Assembly: GCA_015680685.1 (NCBI GenBank)
Contig: MNCI01029592.1
Location: forward strand, 27,606 to 91,605
Reading direction: 5' to 3'
Length of the DNA stretch: 64,000 nt
Origin: Gnetum montanum
Taxonomy: Eukaryota; Streptophyta; Gnetopsida; Gnetales; Gnetaceae
In this document: piece after piece, positions 1 through 11,666 of the stretch
Position numbering within the stretch: the stretch's first letter is position 1
Layout: each line of letters opens with the position of its first letter
Made by a program: the position numbers and the translations under genes
Notes under the pieces: model-generated
Seen by the model: the letters and a program-made list of their open reading frames with translations, nothing else
Database searches by the model: none
Told to the model about the DNA's origin: nothing

Positions 1-3000
1 CATGAACATAGGACCACAACTAGGAACAAGTCCCAAACATCAATTGCTTATAGAAGACAACCGTCTCAATACCACCTGCCTTATTATTTCAGGAACCGAA
101 GAGGGCATCCATTGAAATGGAGAATGATCCCTCATGATCAACTTTGCTATCCCACCAGGGAGGTGAGATCACCAACATGAATTAACATCACACCAGAGAC
201 ATGGGACAATACATCAGCGAGGGACATCAACGAGGGACTCTGTAAATACATCAGTGTACATAAGGGACAAGGTACACAGGAAAATTCTGCAAGACACCAT
301 AGCCTATTAGGCACAATGAGTCCCTAATCATAGAATCACACCATAGACAACAAATGCTCCAATAAGTCCCAATCTATGAGAGCGCATCATAGCTCTCCAA
401 AGCACCAAGGGCAATTAGTCACGAGAGCCCACCAACATGCACAAACCATTAGAAGCCCACAATCATGAAATCATCGGTTCAAGTGTTTCGAGCACATTCA
501 AGCCCACCAAGTAAGGCCACCAAGAGAAATCACAAGTTATGTATCTGTAACGTCATTTATTCAAGGATGGACCACCATCCCAACGTTTGGACTACTGCTC
601 CACGATCGCTTCCAACATGGAAGAGCAAGTCTAGGTGCCAATACCCAAAACTCGACTCAAATCCACTGCTAGACAACACATTGATTTGAATTTCAGACAC
701 CATCGATCATTTGTGAACAAGATCTTTGCCAGTCCAAGAACATAAGAGAATGTGTTCCCAAGATTTGTCCTGTCTCAAGGACGTTCACCAAGCACACACC
801 ATCAAGGCATGCCAACATCATCAAGAACACATGGCACCAGTTCAAGAGCATAAAGGGCAAGGACATGCCCTGGCCTGTTTGTTACAACATCGTTTCACAA
901 CATAATTATACATCAAGGCACAAAGGCCATTTACAACATACAGCAAGGGTGCTCCAAAACAAGCACCAAGAAGACACCATACATCAAGCTTGGCCTTGTC
1001 ACAGTGTGTGGCATAAGCCTACAACTAGGAGACAATTGAGTCACATAGGTAATACATTCAGCACTTTTGAGTGCATACAACCGAATTGAGAATACCACAA
1101 GGGTACATTTCACACACCCAAGGATAGGATTACATTCATATATGGGAACATACATGGTATTTGGGAATGCTACCCAACCCTAAAAGGCTATAGGACAAAC
1201 TACCCAAGCCTATCCTAGGTTAAAGGATTTAGGCCACCAAGAGCATACCATGAAGAACCATGCTGTTCTGAGAAAAACTTGTCTCTGTCACAAAGTGTAA
1301 ACAATCATCTGTCATTGCACATTGTCTCAAAAGATTCCTGATCTACCGTCACACTGAACCGACTACACGGGTAACCTCGAACGAAAACGATTCAAGACAC
1401 GAATGCAACGATTGAATAACGAAACACACCAACTGAGTATCCACCATCCTGCCATAGTGGGGCCTCATTGCATTGGCCACTCCTGGGCCATCAATATTCG
1501 GCATGGCCAAGGATACCATTTCATGCCATCTGCTAGCCCAATATCTGTAGGGTCTAGGACAGATCACCATCCTCTATTAGTGCTCCCCTAGCACTGAGAG
1601 GCAAACAAATCATAATGTACCTGCTGATCCATCACAACCAAGGTACTGATAAATCCGCAACCCAATGTTGGGATTCTGAGACCAAATAATCAATTCATGA
1701 AGGTCTCAGGAGCACATATCTTCCTCATAGACATAGTGATCACAAAATCAATTGAGGTCACCACTGGCTGCATCTTTGTACCTGTGCTACCTACAAACAT
1801 TGAGACACAAGCTCAGAAACATAGAAGTTAGCAGGAACATGATTAGCACACTAGCCTCATTCACAACCATCAAGCATGATCATATAACAAAGAGATATCA
1901 CTCTTGCACATCATAAAATTCAAGACCTCAGCAACATGCATAGAGATCAATCATGCAAAACATTGATGGATGAATTACATCCCCACTCAAACAAACAATT
2001 TCATCATGAGGCACACCAAGAGAGAGATAGCACACTCTCAAAGTTTCAAGATTCATACACAACAATCATTCCCAGCAACTAACACTGGCCTCAACCAGGA
2101 CCAAAATCTCAACAAAATCGTATGAGTCATGGACAATAGACAATCGTCATCTCAACCCAAAAATAAGGAGGAAGACCAAGGTCTATCCGACAACAAGTCT
2201 GCATCAAACCAATTCTCGCAACAATGAGCAACATCACCGAGGATGCTTTCACAAGAAGACTCTCATCAAACAAGGTGAGGTCTCAACAAGAACCAACAAT
2301 AGGATGACCCACACCAATAGTCTTCAGATCAAAGTGACCAAGAAATGTCACCAATCAAAATAGTGATGCCACAAGCCCAAAGGGCAACAACACCAGCTCA
2401 ACAAAAGAGCACAACTCGCAAGGAACTACCATAAGGACAATCATGCCTCATGCACAAGAAGTTGTTGAACAAGACAACAACCATTTGGTTTTGGGTTGAC
2501 ACAAACAACCACTGCATCCTCAACGTTCCCAACAATAAGTCATCATACCGCGTAAAACATTTAAGCATTGCATTATGAACAACAGACAAAACCACGATAA
2601 CACGCATGCAGAATTTGAAAGCGCAACCAAGAAGACACGCATACACAAATAGACAAACATACAATCGCAAACACGAGCGTACGAAGTCTACCAGCAACGG
2701 TCTTAGTCCACCCAGAACAAGGCTCACCAAGAGCACATGTTCGAAAGGCCTCCAACCTGAGGTACCTGGGAACCATCTTGTCCCAATTTGTATTTCCCAT
2801 ACTCACTGTATCTAGGGTGAGTGGGAGTGCCAAGGATATCATATCCTGCACGATTCAACAAATGCCATCTCAAAACATGTCATCTGGGTGGAAACCAAAG
2901 TGGAGACTCGGTTTGATTCATCCTAGATGAATCACTGGAGACCTGAGATGGGAGCTCCTTGAGCAACAAAATTCCTGAGTTGCCAATAGAACTCCTCTCA

Positions 3001-3308
3001 ACCATATCGCATACAATCACAACTAGTCCAACCACAAGTAAAAAAGTGGAGGACATCACCGCAACGCCATCGTTTATATCCTTATGGAGAGCAACATACA
3101 TCAGTTGCTCACAATTTCTCATATATCCCCTCATGAAGAGTGAAGAACATTGCCATCAAGAAACTCTTTAAAAACACATAAGGATATGATCCTAGATCAC
3201 CTAGGTATCAATCCAAAGGGACTATTAACCAAACAAGCTCAATGGAGTAACACAACCAAAGAGCACAATCATATTCCAACACAATTTCGAAAACGCTCTG
3301 ATACCATC
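1..3308 (-). mobile_element. Internal region of a minus-strand LTR retrotransposon, apparently non-coding
   Basis: This is the part of an LTR element lying downstream, on the minus strand, of the LTR and primer binding site at 3295-3896. The far LTR is outside the window. In six frames I see only short open stretches, the longest about 110 codons, and none shows gag, protease, RT, integrase or RNase H motifs. The plus strand is rich in CAA, CAC and CAAG words throughout, so the composition is unlike the neighbouring host DNA. A long non-coding interior behind a good PBS is typical of large retrotransposon derivatives (LARD type) that depend on helper proteins. A badly decayed copia interior is the alternative. 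The edge at position 1 is the window edge, not an element boundary. Confidence 0.5.
3295..3306 (-). other. Primer binding site, initiator-Met tRNA type
   Basis: Read on the minus strand these bases are TGGTATCAGAGC, the usual plant copia-type PBS complementary to the 3' end of initiator methionine tRNA. It lies two bases inside the LTR end (TGTTACA on the minus strand). This fixes the element's orientation and shows that the LTR at 3309-3896 is its 5' LTR. Confidence 0.85.
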
Positions 3309-3896
3309 TGTAACAATGTTGCCCCAGTGTTGCCCAGCACCCCAAGGAATTCACGAAGATCCAATGGATCTAGGGCGGAAGACTTGGGGAATACGCCTCC
3401 AAGCAAGCAAGCAACTCACGAGTGAGTGCAAGCAGAAGCATAGCTTCTGAATGTACACGACCATGCACCTCATGGAGGGAAACCAACTCCAAAACGAGGA
3501 CCATACAAACAAGCACACACACACAACCTTGTAGACAACACCGGTGAGAGGGGAGACGATGCACCTACAAGGGAAGGTGCCTCACCCCCAGATCCCTCAC
3601 GATCTGGTACAAGGTGTGGCCTGGCACCGCACCAAAACTATCTAGTCTTGGCTGCCTACATATCTACGACCGCCGTAGAATAAGGGCCATGTAGTTCTCC
3701 ACGGAGAAGAGGGGGGATGAAGAGGACTTAGAAGAGAGTTGCAACAGGAGGGTGTCCTATTGCTAGCTTGGTACCACCAAGCCGGGGTGGGTTTTGTAAC
3801 ACTTGAGAGCCACCCGAGGGCGCCTTAGAGTGTTCCATGGCCCCCGAACCATGGGGAGAGTCCAAGAGAACCACCAATTGGGACATCTCTCACACA
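3309..3896 (-). repeat. 5' LTR of the minus-strand element
   Basis: On the minus strand the LTR would start TGTGTGAGAGATGTCCC, a common kind of plant LTR start, and end in TGTTACA directly before the PBS. It is GC-richer than the flanks. The outer edge is set by two things. Composition changes at about 3896. CFA exon sequence encoding a Trp-Phe-Cys-Gly-Ala-Tyr-Gln run begins at 3897. The edge could be 3894 or 3896. A TGTAACA word at 3795-3801 offers another possible edge but leaves unexplained GC-rich sequence before the exon. The second LTR is off the window, so the LTR pair cannot be compared. Confidence 0.65.
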
Positions 3897-4572
3897 TATG
3901 GTTTTGTGGGGCATACCAAGGTATATCAAAATGTCTTTTTCATTGGATACTAGTTTACTATGTCATTTTATACAAACACATGCTAACATTGATTTCATGG
4001 AGAACTTCCATAGTTTGCAAACAGGCTTCGTGGACTGCATCTTCATGTTCACGTATTATACTGTTTAGCTTATTCATCCTCTTTATGTTTTTAATCAAAA
4101 CAAATGTATATATGCTTCGCTAACATTTCATCATTCCACTTGTGTTTTTCTGGATTTCTAATAGTGCTAATATCGTTTGCCATTTTCTTGTCAGGGTATG
4201 GATTCCATGAGGATGTCTTGATGGTACGCCTTCTATCAAGCTTTTTGTTATCCTTGATGTATTTTAGAATCAAATATGAAGTTCATGAAGTGTCATATAC
4301 ATTTAAAAAAATCAGGGGGAAATACATTGATGAATCCACCTTGAAATTTAAGCAGGGTGGTAATTTTGTTCAGCTTGTTAGAAACTAATGTTACGTTTAT
4401 TATGCTTTTTCTTGATACTGCAGGAAGGTGTGTAGGCAGCATATGGCTTGCTAGGGCAAAGGCAAGATACTTTGTCATTCAAGAAGCAAATGCTATTGTC
4501 ATGGAGTGATGCTGGCGCTCGCCTGCTAGTGACTGCTTTCTTCAAACAGTTTGTTAAAGCAGGTTACATAAT
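3897..4572 (+). pseudogene. CFA: CFA synthase copy 1, 5' remnant exons
   Basis: Three exon pieces of a plant cyclopropane fatty acid synthase, an enzyme that methylenates acyl chains using S-adenosylmethionine. Plant forms carry an FAD amine-oxidase-like domain before the synthase. Piece 3897-3920 encodes IWFCGAYQ plus one base, cut on its 5' side by the LTR. Exon 4195-4223 encodes GYGFHEDVLM once the split glycine codon is counted. Exon 4424-4572 encodes an AAYGLLG stretch and then GARLLVTAFFKQF, the junction of the oxidase and synthase domains. Splice sites are good: GTATAT at 3921, AG at 4194, AG at 4423, GTAAGT at 4573. A TAG at 4433-4435 interrupts the third exon. The earlier oxidase exons are absent, presumably beyond the inserted element. 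Confidence 0.85.
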
Positions 4573-4645
4573 GTAAGTAAACAATAGAAGATACATATAG
4601 CTGCACTTTTGTATAAAATTATATAAAACACTTTTGATATTTCAG

Positions 4646-6402
4646 CATCCAGAGGATACTTTGAAGGAATCCCAATTTAAAGAGCTGCATTCCTTGATTG
4701 ACAAAGTGAGTTTGTCGTAGCCTTCGAAAGGCAACTGTCTGGAGTCTCTTTTATCATTTGTTTACCTGAAAATACTTTAAAAATACCCATTCTGTTATCC
4801 GACTGTGAAGCATCAGAGACCAGAAAAAGTCGTTGTTTAAAATTGTAATCCAGGCTCACATTGAAAGTCACCATGAAGTACGAGACATTGGTTGTGGCTG
4901 GAGAAGCTTAGCCATAGAAACTGTAAAGAAAACTGGATGCAAATACACTGGTATCACCTTGTCAAAAGAGCAGCTCAAACTGGCTCGAGAGAGTCAAGGC
5001 AGCTGGTCTTGAGGTGAATATTTCATCAAACCATTATCCTAAAATCAAATTTCTGGTTTTCTTTACAATCAAACATTAAGACGTGATTTAACGCTATATG
5101 GGTATTTTACCTTTGGACCACCAGGACCGTATTTCTCGGCATCTGATGGATTACAGAGAGTCCCTGGTTACTGCAGGTTTAACAGAATCATGTCATGGTA
5201 AAATCTCGGCAGTAAAAGGCACCTCTCATTATGAGGATTTTTAGTTTATATTTGGCAATTTATCAAAGGTCTCTATCCTTCCCTGTAGTGAGATGCTGGA
5301 GCACGTGGGTGATGAATATTTTGAAGAATTTCTCAGATCATATGACCACCTTCTGGCAGAGGATGGTCTTCTAGTCTTACAGGTTTGCCATAAATATTTA
5401 ATTCTCCTGTTTCCGAAAATGTGAGCCATCTTTTTCTAAGAATGGTATGAAATTCTACCTGGAGCCTGGATCTTGCTCAGAGTTCTGATCATCAGTTTAA
5501 CTAATAATTTAATATGAAATAAAAACTTAATTCAAGATGAGTAATATTTGTTTGTGCTTTACAGTTCACCTCTATGCCGGATCAAAGATACGAAGAACAC
5601 AAAAAAAGCTCAGATTTCCTGAGGAAGTACATATTCCCTGGGGGATGCCTGCCTTCCTTCAGCAGGCTTAGCACATCCATGGCTAACGGATCAACTTTCA
5701 AGTAAGCTAAGATTTAACTCCTCTCAAAATTAAACACTCTACTCTATAATAACCCACAACCGCTAATTTAAATTAAAATGGAAACCAAAACTGAAATTTT
5801 ATTAGGTTGCAGCATTGAGCACGTGGAGAATATCGGCCCTCACTATGCTCTGACTCTCTTGCATTGGCGGAAAAACTTGCTCAGCCATATCAGGTGAGAC
5901 AGCTAACATCATACATATATATATCCTCTCCAATTCATGGAAAAATTTAAAGCTGTACCAGATGTACTTTTGGTAGGAGTTACTGATTTAAATATCAGCA
6001 AAACTGCCTTCATTTCTATGCTGTAAAATAAACCCCAACTGCATCTGTTTTATGTGATAATTGAACAGCGAATTGAAGAAACTTGGGTACAATGACAAGT
6101 TCATCAGAACATGGGAATACTACTTTGTGTACTGCGCCTCCGGATTCAAGTCCCTGACCTTGCATGACTACCAAGTAGCTTATTTCTCACGACATTATTT
6201 TTATCAAAAGAGAATAATCTCAAACATAAAGAAAATATTGCAAAATTTTCATAAACGTTATACAACTATACTAACCTGGTTTGATTCAAATCGCAATTAT
6301 TTGCAGGTTGTGCACTCTCGCCCTGGAAAAGGACAAGCTTGGTGGAAAGGAGACCGTTCCTACACCTGCGTTTCTCAGCCTGCTAATCTGCTGGAAATCT
6401 AG
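4646..6402 (+). pseudogene. CFA: CFA synthase copy 1, SAM methyltransferase exons
   Basis: Seven consecutive exons of the CFA synthase catalytic half: 4646-4705, 4854-5013, 5125-5197, 5289-5382, 5565-5701, 5813-5893, 6069-6174, then a last exon 6307-6402 ending in TAG. Motif I reads DIGCGWRSLAIE, with Arg where the family has Gly. EMLEHVGDEYFEEF, KYIFPGGCLPS, IEHVENIGPHY and RTWEYYFVYCASGFK match plant CFA synthases. From 5289 onward the exons are open and correctly phased. Two frameshifts lie upstream: one near 4990-5000, and a lost base near 5160 when compared with copy 2. The exons between about residue GYIM (4572) and HPEDTLKE (4646), which carry the fold's middle and the YDLSN region, are missing. 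Possible poly(A) signals lie at about 6452 and 6523. Confidence 0.88.
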
Positions 6403-7156
6403 ACTCTCCATCTTCCTTCCAGTTTCATGAAATCCAAGAGCGTCTACACATAAATAAATAAATATCGATCACAGTTTCATGGTGTTTGATATGTTTTATG
6501 TTTCAGGAGTTGGATGTAGAAAAATAAAAAGAAGTGTCCAATGTAGTCTTGTTTATTTTATCATCTCCGTAATGGTATGGGTATTTGAACATTGCTTTCT
6601 AGTATCTGTAGACATCAGATGACTCAGTTTGATCTGAAAGCAAGTAAATTTTCATCACCGCGTATGTTATAAATGTCTGGTTCATCCCATTTTCCCATGC
6701 AATATAGGGTTTGTCAAGTACAAGCCTATAAATGACAGGTTTTAACACTTCACGTTTTAAAAAAGGCTTCAGAATGAAACGGTAATCTATATGCTTTATG
6801 CTCTATTTGTGTGGACCTGCATTTCATCAATAACTTTCTTTGAGGGATGTAATATAGCTTAACATATAGAACTTAATAGAATATAACAATGTCAATTATC
6901 ATAGTGAAAGGGTCGAGTGGTTTATGACTTTAGTCATAGTCTTACACACTATTAAGTTATAAGATAAAAAAGTATTTAGCATCTTTGGTAAATGCATCTT
7001 CTTTTAAATAGCCATGAGCATAAATTAATTCGACCTAATGCAATGTATGGACTTGTTAAATCTTTATCCAAGAGTTTTAAAGTTTGTTTTCTTAAGTTAT
7101 TCATTAAAAAACTTTGTATTTTTTCCCTCATTGCAATGAGGTATTGTTCAGTTAGT
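6403..7156. other. Non-coding spacer between CFA copies
   Basis: AT-rich sequence. It starts with the probable 3' untranslated region of CFA copy 1 (AATAAA-like words at about 6452 and 6523). I see no coding, RNA gene or repeat structure beyond that. Confidence 0.6.
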
Positions 7157-7372
7157 TAGAATATATATCTTGTGGTTTGTAAGTCATTGGCTTAATTCTT
7201 AAGGGTGTCTAGATCTGACACACCATGATAAATTATTTAACTTGCACATTCTATTTAATTTCTAGAATATATATCTTGTGGTTTGTAAGTCATTGGCTTA
7301 ATTCTTAAGGGTGTCTAGATCTGACACACCATGATAAATTATTTAACTTGCACATTCTATTTAATTTCTAGA
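7157..7372. repeat. Tandem duplication, two copies of 106 bp
   Basis: 7157-7262 is repeated head to tail as 7263-7368 with no difference that I can see, and the match runs on to about 7372. Each unit starts TAGAATATATATCTTG and includes a TCTAGATCTGACACACC segment. The block sits directly upstream of the intron that leads into CFA copy 2. Being near-identical in otherwise diverged DNA, it is either a recent duplication or an assembly overlap. Confidence 0.9.
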
Positions 7373-7498
7373 AGGAAAATGAATAAAAAACAAAACAGTA
7401 AATATGCAGTGTACATATGTTTCCTAAATTTTCATTATTCCATTGAAAAGGTTCTGGATTTGCACTGGGCTAATCTCCTTTGGACTTTCTTTTGGCAG

Positions 7499-8546
7499 GG
7501 TATGGGTCCCCATGAGGATATCTTGATGGTATATATTCTATCAAGCATTTGGTCAATGCTTAATTTTATTTCAAAAGGAAATATAAAATTCATGATAAGT
7601 AGTATACATTTAGATTTCAGAACAATTAATTTGAAATACATTGATGAATCAAGCCTGGTGACAAATTTTTTCAGCTCGTTAGAAGCCAATGTTTTGTACA
7701 TTCTGCATTGTTTTAATGCAGGAAGGTGTGCAGGTATCATACAACTTTGCTAGGGGAAAGCCAAGTTACTCTGTTCTTCAAGAAGAAAACTCATTGTCAT
7801 AGAGTGAAGTTGGGGCACGCTTTGTAGTGCTTTCTTTCTTTAAACAGTTTGTCAAAACAGGTTGTTTAATGGAAGTAGACCACATAAACTAAATTTACCT
7901 AAGCTAGACTATAAATTTATGTTAGCATAAAGAGATAGATGTCGGATTTGTGAAGTTAAGAATTGAGCAGAGTGATGGAGAAAAGCTTAAATGACTTGTG
8001 CCAGCAAGAATAACCAGTGGTGTTGCCTTGAAACATATCCCGGCAAAATTTGATGATAGATTACAAGAAGATGGAGGTGCCATCATACAGTGTCAAAGGA
8101 ACATTGAAGAATGCAACAGATAATCGATTCTTCAAGAAGGTATTGATTATGCTTTGTGTTGAGTTCTACAAAATATTTGTTTTATGGTAAGTAAAGGAGG
8201 AATCTTTTCCTTCTCTGATCAAAATTTATAAATTATAAATGGATAAACGAGTATCGTCTTTAATGCAAAACTCTTTGAATTTCTTTCATGTAGATGGTGA
8301 CGAGCAAATATTGGTTTGGCACATGCATACATTGATGGAGATTTTATATTTCTAGACAAGGAAGAGGGTCTTCCAAATCGTCTATTGGTACATAAAACTT
8401 GGAAGTCTATCATGTTAACTTTTTTTTGTGTATTATTTCTTTTTACCCAAGATGTGTCCTGAGCATTGTAAGATTATATTACTAAATCATGCAGGTTTTT
8501 ATTGCAAAGAGGGATATTACTTATACAATAAAGAAATAGCAAGGAA
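7499..8546 (+). pseudogene. CFA: CFA synthase copy 2, 5' and middle exons
   Basis: Decayed paralogue of copy 1. Exon 7499-7528 matches copy 1 exon 4195-4223 but is 30 nt rather than 29, a frameshift. Exon 7722-7870 is 149 nt as in copy 1, contains an in-frame TAG, and its donor reads GGAAGT instead of GTAAGT. A segment at about 8050-8150 encodes an LQEDGGAII stretch comparable to the family's EEGGT region. Exon about 8294-8387 encodes ANIGLAHAYIDGDFIFLDKE, the family's ADLGLADAYINGDF region. The exon from 8495 encodes VFIAKRDITYTIKK and then a stop. These middle exons are the ones copy 1 has lost. The exon encoding the WFCGAYQ run is not found upstream. Confidence 0.8.
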
Positions 8547-8660
8547 GATAATTTTGTGCGTTATTTATGATACTAGCCTTCGTAAGTAGCAATAAAAAGC
8601 TTAAATTCTTATAACATTTGTTTGAAAACCAGTGACAATGTACCTGTTGCCCCTTTGTAG

Positions 8661-10770
8661 GAAGTGGTGGGCACCAGTTGTTCCGAATTCACTGTACTAG
8701 TCTACCTTGATGTTCCTGCGGCATGTGTTCAGGGAGAACAGTCTCACACAAGCTCAAAGAAAAACCTCGCAGGATTATGATCTGGTTTGTTTGATGCACT
8801 AGGCTTTGGTTTACCAGAGTTGCGTAATGTTCCTGATTCTGAAATGCCTTCTATGTACCTGATTATCAAGTTATCCTTAATATAAGGAGCCTAGTGTTGA
8901 CTTCTTGTTTTCTGTTAGTTTGAAATTATAACTAGTCTTCTTATGTTAACATCTAGAAACTTAGAGAGTAATGTTGATTAAATGCTTCCTTGGACTGGAT
9001 GCAATTATATCAGTTAGTTTGTCCACTTGTTTGTGGTCTACCTATCAATTTGAATATTCAATGAAATCTACTGTATCTTCTAAGCAGCCAGCAATTAAAC
9101 ATGAATGATTAACAAAGCTTCCATTTTATTTAATGCAGAGCAATGTTTTTGTCTCCCTCCTCCTTGGCGAGACAATGGCTTACTCGTGGACTTTTCACTC
9201 TAAGTTTCAGTTAGCTGCAGAATTTCTATGATCATGTTCATCATCAAAAGGTATACACTGATATTGTAATTCTATTGACATTTCAGCATCCAGGCGAATC
9301 TTTGAAGGAAGCCCAACTTAAAAGCTGCATTCTTTGATTGACAAAGTGAGTTTGCCATGGCCTTCTTAAGGAAGCTTTCAGAGCTTTTGCCATGGAATTT
9401 AACGCTATATGGGTATTTTACCTTTGGACAACCAGGATCATATCTCGCTGCATCTGATGGATTATAGAGAAGTCCTTAGTTACCGCAGGTACAATAGAAT
9501 CATTTCATCGTAAGATCTCAGCGCAAAAGAATATTTTTTATTATAAAGGTTTTTATTTTATATTTTGGCAACTTATCAAATGTGTGCAACACATCCTTCT
9601 CTGCAGTGAGATGCTGGAGCATATGGTCGAAGAATATTTTGAAGAGTTTTTCAAAACATCGGACCGTCTTCTGATAGAGGATGGTTTAATGGTTTTGCAG
9701 GTTTGTCACAAGATGATAAAATAATTTAGTTATTCCTTTTTGAAAATCTGTTTGCTCCACCTAGAAACGGTATCGTGCCAGAGTTCTAATCAGTTCAGTT
9801 AATGTGTATAGATTAATTCAAAATGAGGGTTACTGTTTTGCACACTGCAGTTCATCTCTATGCTTGATCAGGGATACGAAGCATACAATAAATCTTATTC
9901 CCAGGTGGATGCCTGCCTTCTTTCAGCAGGATTACCACAGCCATGGCCAATGGATCAACTTTCAAGTAATGTTAGAGTCAACAACCCCTCTCAAAATTAA
10001 TTCCTCTGCAATAATCCAAACTACTAATTTAAATTAAAATTATGTTGCAGTGTTGAGATTCAAACCCCTCTCAAAACTTACTTCTCTTTAAATGTCTAGA
10101 ACAAATGCTAATTCAAATTGACATTGTCAATGTCAGTACTGAACATGCGGAGAATATTGCCCCTAACTATTCTCTAACTAATCTGCATGGGAGGTAAAAC
10201 TTAGCAAGAAAGGTCAGAGGACATAACTTCTTAGTCGCGTGGTAAAATTTAAAATTGCAACTACAACTACTCACTCCTGTGGTGTCATTTAGAGCAGTAA
10301 TGTAGTTTGCTTTAATTTTAAATAGTAAAAGAGAACTCATGTAACCCGGATTGTTGGGACAAAGGTAAAATGACGAAGAAGAAGGCAATTTGTCCATTTT
10401 TTGGTGGACCAGTATCCCTGACGGCAGCATAATGTGAACAGTGAATTGAAAAAACTTGGATACAATGACATGCTAATTAGAACATGGAAATAGTAACTAC
10501 TTATACGTGTGCTGCGTATCCGGAAGTCTCTGACCTTGCACGTCTACCAGGTCCCTTGTTTCTCATTGGAATAATTGAAAAAGTTAATAATAGCTCACCA
10601 CCGGAGAGGAATCTAAATTCGAAACAAGTTTAACTCTTGTCTATTTCATCCCTCGCCCCTGAAGAATCTACTTAGGGTAAACCTGATGTGATTCCATAGC
10701 ACATTTATTTGCAGGTTACATTGTGTACTCTCAAAGAGTGGTGGAAGGGAGATTGTTCTAAGGTTGCATT
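8661..10770 (+). pseudogene. CFA: CFA synthase copy 2, 3' exons, missing SAM motif I
   Basis: Exons seen: 8661-8784 (WWAPVVP, then RENSLTQAQRKTSQDYDL), 9139 to about 9210 (LLLGETMAYSW), 9287-9345 (59 nt, one base short of copy 1), 9436-9509 (DYREVLSYRRYNRIIS), 9607-9700 (open, EMLEH then EEYFEEFF), and 9851-9965 (about 25 bases shorter than copy 1, frame lost). Three degraded tails follow at about 10133-10205, 10440-10550 and 10714-10770. The exon holding SAM motif I (copy 1 4854-5013) is deleted. Intron sequence after 9345 runs straight into the intron just before 9436. Exon order, phases and flanking intron text match copy 1, so the two copies arose by local duplication. Confidence 0.82.
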
Positions 10771-11666
10771 GCGCTACTCAATTTTTTTTTTAAAATCCAG
10801 GAGCGAATTAATAAAGTTAAATTATATCCAATAAGCTTACCTCCTTGCTCTGCTAAAACTTCCGCGACTCTTGCCTCCCATGGTGCAGCAAAATTGACTC
10901 AGGAAGTTCCCTTCTCCTATAACATGGTCATCGAAGGCCCTTTTGTAACCGGCAATGGGATGGTAGTTGAAATGGCAATCTGTTCTCGACGAGTCATTTA
11001 CAAACTATTGAAGGACTTCTATGTGGAATCCCTCATTTTACATCGGACGGTTTTGTGCCTTGGGTTAGAGTAAAATACCTTTAAAAAAAAAATTAACACA
11101 AATTAGATAAACTTTGTAAATTAGATTATTGATAGGTTTATATTATTAAATTTTCTTTGATCTGTTATTAAACTAGGTCAAACTATGCTGGGCTCATTAT
11201 ATTGAAAATGTGTTTGAATTTTATGCTATATGTTAGCTTATTAGTAAATTATTAGCTTAGCAATAAGAGTTTTAGCTTAGCAACCTCAAGTCAAAAGTTC
11301 AATTCCTTTGAGCAACATTGAATTATAAATTTTTAAAAACAAATTTCATAAAAGGAATTCTGAAATTGGTCGAATAGATTGAAGAGATCTCAAGTGACCA
11401 AAGTAAACAATGAAACTTAGTAACTCTATAATTCATAGCAAGATTTATATATATATATATATATATATATATGGTCATCCATCACTAAGAGGGTTATATA
11501 TATATATATAAGGTCATCCATCACCAAGAGGGTTAAGCATTTGGATCATCACCTAAATATGAGTTGTAGTTAATTTTTATAGTATTAATTTCTTTTGGTT
11601 TTGGATGCTCAAGAATGGGAAGCTTTTAGTTTTTGTTGCTATTTGTTATTTATTGTTGATTGATGT
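10771..11666. other. Non-coding spacer with AT microsatellite
   Basis: No gene seen. A TA dinucleotide tract runs at about 11448-11474 and a shorter one at about 11494-11510. Between and after them a GGTCATCCATCAC motif is repeated at about 11474 and 11512, so the second tract looks like a small duplication of the first with its flank. The family-G LTR element begins at 11667. Confidence 0.6.

Noticed and set aside
2398-2851. Two overlapping minus-strand frames of 92-112 codons
   Set aside because: Leu/Val/Cys-rich without any motif, overlapping each other in different frames within the non-coding LTR-element interior.
3803-4123. 106-codon open frame
   Set aside because: It starts in the LTR, crosses a short CFA exon remnant and runs into an intron. 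Only its IWFCGAYQ part is real coding sequence.
3897-6402. Bacterial origin of the CFA gene by recent transfer
   Set aside because: Many GT-AG introns with phases shared by both copies, and protein motifs of the plant type, argue for an ordinary plant gene family.
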